A stretch of 64,000 nt of DNA, from assembly GCA_949358305.1 (NCBI GenBank), contig OX442315.1, positions 26,686,427 to 26,750,426 on the forward strand, written 5' to 3'. The notes beneath the pieces were generated by a model. It was not told the DNA's origin. It made no database searches and was given only the letters and a program-made list of their open reading frames with translations. The position numbers were made by a program, and so were the translations under genes. The stretch comes from Strigamia acuminata. Lineage: Eukaryota; Arthropoda; Chilopoda; Geophilomorpha; Linotaeniidae. This document shows, piece by piece, positions 14,661 to 28,287 of the stretch; position 1 is the first letter of the stretch, and the number at the start of each line of letters is the position of its first letter.

Positions 14661-15465
14661 CCGCTCCAGATTGGAGGCCTTGATGGGGTGGGCGATATCT
14701 TAATTTCCAGACCTCAACTTCCTCTCAATGCGCATGCCTACTACCACTTCTATTACATTCACCTATTTTGCCCTTCATCCCTCTCCCTCATCATCTTATT
14801 CAGCGATTATTCTATGGATGTGCGTTTCTATCTCATTAATTTCTCCATCACTTCATCATCCAGCTCATTAACATTAACTGGCAAACAAAATATATTTTTC
14901 TTTTGCTTTTCCCCGCTTTTCCCCGTTCTGTTTTTCTCTTTTCTCTTTCTTTCGTTCCACTAATCCGGTTCTTAGAACGAGGTTTGAGCCCCTCCTCTTT
15001 TAAAAGGCCCTCGGGTAAATCGTGGCGATATCAAATCCCGATTCTATCTGAGCCCACCTGCCATTGTTGAATCGATGGCTCGGGTCCACCCCGTAGATAC
15101 GGATCGCCAACCCACCATCTTTTGTTTACCTGGCCCCTGGCCCCAGGACAGGGCGGTCTGGGAATAATTTTCGGCCCTCCCACATACTTGCGTTCGCCCA
15201 CACCATTCCCTCCGACCAACGTAACAATTTCATTAACACCTACTTCGTTTAAAACAAATCCTTGAATCGAAACCCACGTAATTTACTGCCGCTACTGCCC
15301 ACTGTCAAAAACTGTGTCAATTACGTGACGATCTCAAGGTCGGCAATTTCTTTTCTCATTAAAAATAATTGTTTGATAACTCAAGATACAATACAAGTAT
15401 ATACATATTTTATTTTTTTTTTACTTGTACAAAAAACTGAAATGGAAAAATATATTTTTGAATGC

Positions 15466-15653
15466 GATAAGGATAAGTTTGTGGCAACTCCCTTTTCTTT
15501 TTCCTGTCCTGCTTATCTGTCCGTGCAATCTGATGAGTTTGCCAGTAGCCCCTGCAGCTTTTCCTATCAAGATGGAGTGGCGTTCCTTATCTGTAGTTTC
15601 CATCGCTGGCTTCTTATCTATTTCCAACATCGCACACACACAGCCAACTTATC
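15466..15653. promoter_or_regulatory. Dense GATA-site cluster, six sites in 188 bases
   Basis: GATAAG or CTTATC occurs at 15466, 15472, 15512, 15586, 15613 and 15648. Chance expectation for this hexamer on both strands is about 0.1 per 188 bases. This is the tightest GATA cluster in the window and a strong candidate for a GATA-dependent enhancer. It lies in the presumed first intron of the leftward gene. Confidence 0.45.
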
Positions 15654-16680
15654 AGGCGCCCGCACTCCGTCATCCATCATGGTTGCTCTATCTATCTATC
15701 TTTTTATCTGTCCATCTTGCCTTGACGAAGCCAAGGATATTCGCCCACTTTTGTACGTCATTAAGCTAAATTATTTTCTCTTCGATAGTTAGCTGCACTA
15801 AAATTGTATCGTTAAATTTGTTATGCCTTTATCCATTCCGCAGGAAATGTAAATTTACGGATTGTATTCTTTGCGTGACTGGCCCTAACACTTTATTATA
15901 TCTTATCCCTAATGATAACACGCACTCGAGTTCCCCTTGGCAACCGATCTTATTATTTTCTCCCGAATTACTAAAACAAAATGAGCGATTTTTCAAAAAC
16001 AAATCTCTATACTTTGAGTTATTTTATATTTATTTATTTTAATTTTGTGTTTTGCAGACATATTCCTTCTCGAGATCGCTTGCTTTTCAGCATTCATCGG
16101 ATGACGTCACGTAATTTTATCTTTGGGAAGATGTGTATCAGAGGAAGGAACAAGATGGGGGGGGAAATGTGCTGACGGCCGCCACATTTTTATTGTTAAT
16201 TATAAAATGTCAAAGTTAACTGATAATCGACTTCTGTTAATTTATTTCCAAGATATGAAATGGAATTTTTTTTTAATTCAGTATAAACAAATCAAACAAA
16301 TAAAAGCAAAAAAAAAGAAGAAAAAAAAGAAATTCAGAGAAATTAAATTCCTTTTGACAAAGATTGAGATCAAACCTCGAGGGTTTTGATAAAGTAAAAG
16401 TTATTTTCATTCCACTTTTATTCCCGTAAAGAAATCATAAGTCTTTAATCCAGTGTACACAATTCACACATTAGTTGTAGGCTTTCTCTCAAGAGTCAAG
16501 ATAAGACTCGATGGTGGCCACGAAGTACAAACACAAGTCTAACCAGTTACTTCTCAGCCACGCCTCTCCATTCAAATCAAATACATAAAAAAGGAGAAAT
16601 AAAAAATAAATAAAAAAATAATGCTAGGAATTGCAGAGGCGGTTTACTCAGTTATAATACACACATAATAAAGATGAAAT

Positions 16681-16787
16681 ATGCAAATAGGCGCAGCCTT
16701 ATCGCCCTGATCGGGGCTGCCAAGCTGCGATAAGAGAGGGCCCTTTATTGGTGAAGGGCCTGGCACACTTATCAGAGCGGCCATCTG
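16681..16787. promoter_or_regulatory. Composite enhancer-like block: octamer, inverted GATA pair, GATA plus E-box
   Basis: ATGCAAAT (POU octamer) at 16681 is followed by CTTATCGC at 16698-16705 and GCGATAAG at 16727-16734, a perfect 8-base inverted pair of GATA sites. A third CTTATC at 16768 lies eight bases from the E-box CATCTG at 16782. Between them, GGCCCTT and AAGGGCC (around 16739-16760) form a short palindrome. The mixed-complexity sequence stands out from its AT-rich flanks and looks like a conserved non-coding element, though conservation was not tested. Confidence 0.4.
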
Positions 16788-17260
16788 TAATCACAGCCAT
16801 GAAATATGGCCAGCAACAGGAGCAGCAGAGGCTGGGGGCCACACGAGCAGATGGGCCCCCACCCACGCATTGCGACACAACCTAATGGCCAACGATTTAC
16901 TGCTTTTTAAAAATCACTCATCTTTCCCTTTCCGCCTACTTAATTCGGGTGCACGAGTTTAATTGGAACCTCAATTAAAACTTGCGCAATAAAACGAAAA
17001 AAGGAAGCCGAAAAAATTCTCCGAGCGGAAAACGACGACAGGTGAACAACAGGTTATGAAAAGTCTTAAATATTTCACCTCAAATGTTTACGCAGCTGAA
17101 ATAAAATGGCGTGACGGAAAAGAGGAATTTTTATATTTGTTTATACTAAGAATTTAAGACGCGAAATGGCTGGAAAAAATGGAAATGGAAAGATGAAAAA
17201 AATCTAAATGGGGATTATGAGACTTTTACTGCCCCATAAGCATAGATAGATATTTGGAGT

Positions 17261-17320
17261 GTGGGAGGAAGTTAAGAGTTAAATGGGTGGGAGGAAGTTA
17301 GAGTTAAATGGGTGGGAGGA
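17261..17320. repeat. Tandem repeat of 26-27 bases, about 2.3 copies
   Basis: The unit GTGGGAGGAAGTTAGAG (with TTAAATGG) occurs twice plus a partial third copy. The copies differ by a one-base indel. It is local and of no recognised family. Confidence 0.8.
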
Positions 17321-20300
17321 AAGAGGAAGGGGTGTCTAGTGGGCATGGTGGTGGGCAAATGATAGCATCGGATGATGAATGGAGGTCCAGCGTCTATGGA
17401 AAAACTTACTTGGGCCTCGATAAGACACAGCGCCGTTGTGCCACATACTCCTAATGTGTTTTTTTTTCTTTTCTTTTTTAAACTACTGCTCATGATAACG
17501 AGCAGACGTCCAGCTTATAACAACAAGATAAACTTTTTATCATTTTTCTCTATATAAACTGTTTATATGTATATATATAACTTATATATTTTTTTTGGTT
17601 TTAATATTTTTTTTTTACAAATTTAATTGATATTTAGAAGAAATATTATAAATCTTATATAAATATTTATGATTGGGAAATGTTTATCTTTTGATTGAGC
17701 CTCATCATCATCTGAAACCTAGGGAACTTCCCACAAATCTTTTATCTCACCTTCGTAATGACCAGTTTGAAAAGAATTAAGGAGATCTACACACCCATTT
17801 TGATAATACCTCATAAAAAAAAAATATTTTTTTAAGTATATGTAATAATTTATTTACAAAAAAAATCTAAGCGTGGGACCCTTTTTCTACAGTTACAAAA
17901 AAGTGCAACAAGAAATGAATTAAAAATTGAAAAAACATAAAGTGACAGGTGGTGAACTTGGCAGGGAAACGCCCTGTCAAACCCCCTTATCATTAAAACA
18001 TGACCAAAAACTCATCGTGACATCACAACACGTGCCGTGCTAATGAACCTCAAAGAGGTGTAAAAGCCCACAAACTCCCCCTATTACCTCCCCAAAGCTA
18101 GAAAGAAAAAACTGCCACTCAAGGTCCCACCCACGACCCACCTCACACCTGACACATATCTCCCTCCGTCCATTTTTCATACACAAAAATTCCATCCTGG
18201 CGCATTTATTTAACGACCACTTGATCCGTGTCTAGAATCCAAGTTAACTCATTTTTATTCCACTGACCATTCGGCCAGTGGCCATGAACGCACGCGCACC
18301 CACGCATCGTTTCAAGTGATGGAGTGACCACCAGTGATGGATCTCGGCTAGCAATGGCCGATACCCACCATCGTGATGAATGGTAGTCCAGTGACAAGAC
18401 CCATTTCCTGAAGAAGGCGGCGGCAAGATGGGGGTGTCCACAGGAAGATGATGATGGGACCAAGTCGCAGAGAAAAATGGCGAGGGGAGGGTGAATTGAG
18501 AGTTGTGAGAGGAGAGGAGAGACCTTCTCTTTCTCGGACGTAGTATGACAGCCGCCGGACAACGGAGGAAGGTAGGAGACGACCGATTGAGAGTGAGACT
18601 GCTCAAAAACACGGGCGAGTGAAACGCGGCGAGAGACGTCTCCTCGGCAAACGGTCCGCGATAAAAATGTCTCTTTTGGCTGGTGGCGGACGGCCGCGCG
18701 CGCTTTCCCATGATGTTTATCGTTCCTCCCACCACCCTTCAGTCTTGTCACGTCGCAAACACAATGCCATTTACGGTGGCCCTCGGACGACAGAAAATGA
18801 AAGTCGCCCTTCCCTCTCCCCATCGCTGGACACTCGTGACGCGAGGGGGAAAGGTGATTTTGCTCGGCGGAGAGAAATGCTGATAAGACAGCATTGCAGG
18901 GAGGAAGGAAAAGGGAAAAGGGTTTCGAATATCATCTCCCTCTCTCTTGCGGATGACAGCCAGCTCATTTGCATACAACATCCCCCTAACGCTTCTTGGT
19001 GGACGCACCAAGAAAAAGACGGAAATTTAAAACCGCTTGTCCAGAGATAAATTTTGCATTTGCAATTCTTGGCTCGGCGTACCTGCTTATGTGTGCTCGA
19101 ATCAACTAAAAAGAATCGAATAATGCAAATGTTAACTATGCAATGCGTTTAGTGGTCTGGCCAAATGAAAATGGCCAACTGATAACGTGAGCAACTGGAT
19201 AACCACACGCTCATCTCGCAAACCATTAAAGTGGTCACATCATAAATTTACCAGACAACCAAATCGCAGATTAAGGACGAGTTTCGAGTAAAATATCGAG
19301 ACCACACAGAAACAAAACAGAAAAAAAAACCAAAAAGAAAAAAAAAGAAACAACAAGCATCGTTATCTTCTCTGAATCCAGCTTAAACTTAGTAAGAAAG
19401 AATACAAACAAAAACATGAAATCAAATTGCGACAAACGACAACATTAATTGGTCAAAATATTCAGTCGGGAATGAAAATATTAAGGGCCAGTGTGCAGTA
19501 GTGGGCCGAGGAAAATTACGACCAAGGAACACGAGGATGGAGGCGGGAGGACGGCGAAGGCGAGGGCGCGTGCGTGTTTATTGCACCAACAGCAGATATT
19601 ACAGCGAGCGCTTTAATCAAGAGCAGAGATAATTACGGCCATCATTGTGTGTTAATTGAAATTAGCGAGCCTAACTGACAAATTCACTCCGTGATTTACT
19701 TACCGTGCGTGAGCGTTCTAAAACGCCTTCCTTCCACTCCCTCGGCTTCCTCTTCGTGAGAATGAGGTGTCCATTCGAAAATTACGTTATTTTATCCGCC
19801 GTAAAAAAAATACGAATTATTAATTCCGTGTTTTTTAATTTCTAAATTCAATTCCATGTTTTTCCTCCGTTTTTGTCAGATGCCAAATTAATTACGCACT
19901 CATTATCGTTATTACAAAACGAAAATACGAGGTACGAAAAAAAAAATTAAATTACGAAATAAAAACTTCAACTGGACGACGAAAAAAAGCAGAAAAATCT
20001 TGACATAAAAGCGTCTACATTCCACAATCACGCGTGAGAATGAGATAGGTGGAGATTGGCCGCAGGGGGATAGTGTAAGCTTTGCCATCTGGTCATACAA
20101 GTATGAGAAAAGAAGGCAAATAATAAAAACAATGCACTTGGGAACTGTTTGCCACCATTTAAGCAACCCTTCTACTTGTCGACAAAGTATAAAAACATGT
20201 CATCGTGTACACGCAGAAAAACACGAAAATATTAATCCTTTGAGGATCTTCCAAACAGATTAAAACCGAAATTCATTACCCCAAAAAAAGTATAATACGA

Positions 20301-21867
20301 GGGGAAAAAGGCCCATTAAAAAAAAAAAGTTTTAAAGAAATAAAAGCGCAACAAGACGCAAAAAAATGTAAGAAATCAATGTGTTTTTTACAGCCGTCAC
20401 GGGATTAGACAGGTGTAGAGAAGCAGGCAGGTGGAGGAAACAAAATAAGCCAACCTTCGAGTCGTAAAATTAATTTCTGCGCCAGTTTTATTAAGCAAAG
20501 TGTGCGAAATGCAATTACGATTCGTTTTTTCTCGCATTAGAAGGCGGAAAAACAATGCGCGAATAAACATTCTCCAAAACACAAGCAACCACACCCTGAC
20601 AGAAAATTCGCAAAATCTCAGCCACGACTTTCATTTCTCCCTTTCCTTTCGTCTGAAATCAACAGGTAGCCGATATATAGGACCGGTCATAATTCCGGTC
20701 TAGAAAACAATGGACATTTAAAGCGTGACGTAATAATTACGCAACGGTAATTGCACTATAAATCGAGCGCGCGAGCATGCTGAGTGACACGGCGAAGCAA
20801 AACCTGCGGCTATGTCCACCGGGCAGGTCAACTGGAAAATATTCGCGCTCCGTTGGTCTAATCTGGCATTAAACCTCCGTCCACCCCTGCCATATAAAGA
20901 GAGAAGTGCGACAAAGAGATAAGCAACAATCTTTTCCATATAAACACTATCAAGGCACAAGCCATGGGTGGAGGAGGGGACTGGGTGAGGGATCTGCTGC
21001 TTCTGATAACACCAGAAAGAGTGAGCGAAAGAGAGCAAAGGAAATGACACGAGATTTCCTCTTTAGCCAAACTGCCATAATGGCGCGAAGTGACCAAACA
21101 ACATTATCACGTCATCTGGCGAAATCCAAGACGCAAAATTTCCACCGATCTCGATTCGAGGAGCATTTCTCCACTTCAACTTGTCACGTGTTCTGTTTTT
21201 TCTCGAGATACTTATCTCTCTTTATCAACTTTTCTTATCAAGAGACAACCAGTGAGTGCCAGCACATCTATTTATGCCTGCAGCATAACCTTGCCAACAC
21301 GGCCCACGCTGCAGGGGGAGGCGGGGATCGAAAGAGTAGGGAAAAATAATAATCATAAAAATAAAAGTAAAAGAAACACAAAAAATAAAAATAAAAAAAT
21401 AAAAAAAATGAAAGCTCTGTTCACAACACAACTCCCTCTGAGCCATTCCCCTCTCTTGACCTCATCCCTCCAGGGATCCACACCTGTACCCCCAGACACT
21501 GTAAGAGACTATAATTGGTCTCATTTAACAAAGAAAATAGGCCACTTACATCAGTGAAATGTGTCCAGTTTCTTATCATTCTTACCAAGCCGGATTAGAA
21601 ATGGGCGATGCTTATCAGTAATAAAAAATAATACCTTGGACTTTTTCTTTTTCCTTTCTAAATTTTATCTTTTATCTATTTATTTAAGCTAAATAACCCT
21701 TTTAAAGACATTTCATCATCTTCACAAACTGTCCATCAAGTCGTTTCCACACTGTTATTGTTTTGTATCACTTTTTTCTTTCACAAAACCTCATTCCGTG
21801 TAGCGCACAAATTTAGGCCAAAATAAAATAATTTCTCGCCCGAGCGAAAAAGTGAAAACATTAAAAA

Positions 21868-21908
21868 AATAAATAAATAAATAAACAAATAAATAAATAA
21901 ATAAATAA
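21868..21908. repeat. (AAAT)n microsatellite
   Basis: AAAT units with one AAAC interruption, about 260 bases from the MSRRKQ start exon. Confidence 0.9.
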
Positions 21909-22168
21909 AGCAAATTGTTCTAATTCACACGTGCCTAAACTAAACATAAACAAGGCCCATTTAGAAGGCCTTCAATCACCTGCTATTATACAACAGGTTG
22001 CAAATGTCAGACTGACGACGGACAACCGTCATGATCGACTGGTGAAGCACGCTGAACCACCGGCTGACTGACCCGCTCCGAGTCGCGCTCCTTCCCGGAT
22101 CGGGACGCGAAACAAACGTACACTTGTATCCGAGCAAACGCCACGTGCTACGCGCCATTTTTACTCAC

Positions 22169-22208
22169 GTTTCAGGGGCTTGGGATGCGACTGCTTACGA
22201 CGAGACAT
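22169..22208 (-). CDS. Start exon of a leftward zinc-finger-type regulator with a NuRD-recruitment motif (partial gene)
   Basis: Read on the minus strand, ATG at 22208 begins MSRRKQSHPKPLK plus one base, followed directly by GTGAGT, a strong splice donor in phase 1. MSRRKQ-x-x-P at the extreme N-terminus is the known RBBP4/NuRD-binding repression motif of FOG, SALL, BCL11 and related multi-zinc-finger factors. The remaining exons would lie left of the window, more than 22 kb away. The exon has the same length and donor phase as the RREB1-type start exon at 40177-40216 and matches it in 11 of 13 residues, so a tandem RREB1-type paralogue is possible. A FOG-like gene is the other obvious candidate and would fit the GATA-rich intron. 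Which family it is cannot be decided here. Confidence 0.7.
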
Positions 22209-23164
22209 CAGGACGACATGCATATGATCGACGACCAATACCAGAAACAAGACGCGGCGCTCGCGCCTCGTGGCAGCAGCAGCAGCAGCCGCCGCCGCGT
22301 TCTTTCGTCAACGCACATAACACGGAACAGGGTTGCCTGCGCAGCACTGATGCGCACTCAACTCCCGCGCGAACTGGCGCCAACTTTTGATGGGCAACAA
22401 GATAACTACGAGAGCCGAGGGAGAGCGCGAGCGATGGGGATCGAAAAAGACCACAATGGAATTCCATACAATGTCGTTTTCTAGATCCATAACAAAAATT
22501 CGGATAATAGACAAGAGGTTTAATATCGTCGTTTAGCATCTTTCTTTATTTATTCGAATAAATCTATTGCACTATTTATTTGTGACTAAGAGAGAAGGGA
22601 AACTGGTAGCGCCTTCAGATCAAATTCGATGAAAATGCCAAGCGACACAATCTTATCTCGGTACAGGAAACTGATCACAGAACGCCTTGCTATATCATTT
22701 GCACAGGCTTCCGGTTTGCATCATATTCTACTATCAACTATTTTTATTTCAATAACATTTCTTTAATGAAATAAACACTTTCTATTTTATTTCCCATAAA
22801 TTTAATATATCTACAAAAAAAATTCTATAGTTTTTTTTTTTACGGTGCTTGCAATAAAATTTAACGAAATCGATAGAAAAAATAAAATGGAAAAACCAAA
22901 TTCTCAAAATGGTGTTGATAAATCGTTCACCACGTGAACCAGAACGCCGGAATTCAAAATTCGCGCAAATTCTGAATTCAACCGTGCTGCCATCTAACAA
23001 TCCAACGAGCAACTGAATGTTTTTAAGGTTCATCTATTTTTTACAACCTTCGCGATCGGTTACTTATTACTTACAGCTCCCGAGATACAACACCGATCCA
23101 CTTTAATTTATAGATACGTTGTTCTGAGTCGACTCGGCATCCGGGCACTCGCAATCAAAACAAA
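22209..23164. promoter_or_regulatory. Bidirectional promoter region between the leftward MSRRKQ gene and ZNF341
   Basis: The two start codons point away from each other and are 956 bases apart, so both promoters must lie here unless upstream exons exist. The left part (about 22209-22400) is CpG-rich with GGCGCCAA and two TGCGCA elements. The right part is AT-rich and contains CACGTG near 22932 and an imperfect palindrome around GGAATTC/GAATTC at about 22950-22980. No transcription start can be placed from sequence. Confidence 0.45.
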
Positions 23165-26538
<3,374 letters not shown>

Positions 26539-26642
26539 CGATCCGATCATTGTAATTATTCGTGTTGTGTCTATTTTGGTTTAAATAATAAGTTATAATT
26601 ATTTCTTTTGGACATATATGATATATATATGACTGATTCGCC

Positions 26643-26648
26643 AATAAA
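26643..26648 (+). terminator. Polyadenylation signal of ZNF341
   Basis: AATAAA lies 105 bases after the ZNF341 stop codon in AT-rich 3' DNA. It is the first canonical hexamer after the stop. Confidence 0.6.
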
Positions 26649-28287
26649 TAAATTTGTATTATGGTAATGTCGTTAGAAATGTTGATTACTTCAAATCAGT
26701 TCACACGCTTACACTTTTTATGTTTTTGCAATAACGTCAATTGTTTAATCACTGCATAGTATTAAAAAAAATTGTTGTTTCCATGTGTACAGCAATTGAA
26801 AATGAAAATAAAAATTTAACAAACACAAATATATTTTCCAGTAACATTTTGAAGGCCATGACGGTTTAGTTTTGCATTTAATTTATATATATATATATTT
26901 TTTTTTCTTATGCGTATGTTGATTTGTTGATTTAATGTAGGACGGCCATTAATTTATGAGTACAAAAGGAATGGCTATAGACTGGAAAGTAATAGAAGCA
27001 ACAGCTGATATTTACAGACAAAATTCCAAATATACAGAATTAATCAAAAAGTTCATATAACACAATATTGTGGCAATAGTAGTAGGCAAAATAAAAAAAA
27101 TTATACTCATTACAGTACACATTTTTTTTCGTTTTGTGGTGATATTTTGTTGCATTGCTTTATTGCAAGTGTAAAAAAGAAAAACCCTTTTTGTTTAAAG
27201 TGCACTTTGGTTCTCAATATAGATCAGAAAACGACATATTTTTCACTTTAGTCGATACAGAAAGCAGCAAATACATAAATGATTTGTGTGGATTGTCATT
27301 GAAAAATTCTCCAAACTTAAAACACCTCCCTGAGGTTTTGATTTCCATGTCAAAAACATTTTCCAATTAATATATCAGATTTTTATATGGTTAGTTGACA
27401 GTTTTATACTGATATGTTATTCTGTTTAATCTTTAAATTTCTCAATTTCTCATCACAAAAAAAGAAAAAGAAAAAAAAATGGTCAAAATGGAATGTAAGT
27501 ATCAATGCAGTATTAAATCCAAACATCAAAATACAATTCATAATTCAATCAGTGCATTTGAAGAAATCTAAGGCATGTTTATGCACTTGAGTTAAATGTA
27601 AGCATTTACAACATTCCCCGATATGTTAAAGATTTTTTATGTATATAGTAATAATTTTGTTTCGTGGTGCTAAATCCTCTAAAAAATAATGTTTGGAAAA
27701 ACCACTAAGTAAAGCTCACATCAATAACAAGCGGCAACTTGGGTGAAATGGACGGATGGAGCTCAAGTTTGTTTAAACACACTTCGATAAATCTACAACT
27801 TTTTAACAAATACTAATAATTTCCAAATCAAAAATTCCCCGTTATTCTTTCTCTTAAACAAATTTTTCTTAAAAAACATAACGAAGGCACAATGAGAAAC
27901 AAAAAGAAAACAAACAAACAAACAAAAAAAAACACCATCAAATCTAACACTACACCAGAATAAAATAAAAACAATCCCGTAACAAATAAAATTCAATTTG
28001 ACATATTAATTAATAAATCTGACATTTTTCCCTGACAGAATCAAAGGCAAAATGGTATCATTTTTTTCACCCAAAAAATACATCAATATATTTCTTACTA
28101 TACCCTAAATACAAATGGAATGTAAACTCTTTGAACCCTAACAAATAATGATCCCAAAATATAAATTCAATAAAAAAAAAAAAAAAAAGTCAAACACAAA
28201 AAAATGTTCTTTTTCCCTCCATAAGAAGTAAATGTTCTTTATGACTTGGAACATTAATAGGAATGTTTCAACTGTTTATTTTTTAAA
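26649..28287. other. AT-rich convergent intergenic region and probable 3' UTRs
   Basis: This lies between the stop codons of ZNF341 (+) and the RREB1-type gene (-). It contains poly-A runs (for example near 28170-28188) and short AT repeats, with no open frame of interest. The 3' UTRs of both genes presumably end here. I see no other feature. Confidence 0.6.

Larger units (their letters stand above)
1..22168 (-). other. Presumed first intron and regulatory DNA of a leftward gene; no coding exon recognised
   Basis: No open frame in this 22 kb shows a domain or coding pattern I recognise on either strand. A start exon with a good splice donor at its right end (22169-22208, minus strand) implies that the stretch is intronic for a gene whose later exons lie beyond the window. 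I counted by eye about 54 copies of GATAAG/CTTATC here, against roughly 15 expected from base composition, and far fewer in the rest of the window. The DNA also holds poly-A/T runs, short microsatellites and several CpG-rich islets (near 9890-10070, 14500-14660 and 18200-18900). The role as a developmental regulatory region is inference. Confidence 0.5.

Noticed and set aside
16738-16760. Short hairpin GGCCCTT..AAGGGCC as a possible microRNA
   Set aside because: The stem is only about seven pairs, too short for a precursor.
18206-18823. Minus-strand open frame of 205 codons in GC-rich DNA
   Set aside because: No recognisable domain, low-complexity Ser/Pro/His content and overlapping frames on both strands; chance openness from GC-rich sequence is the simpler reading.
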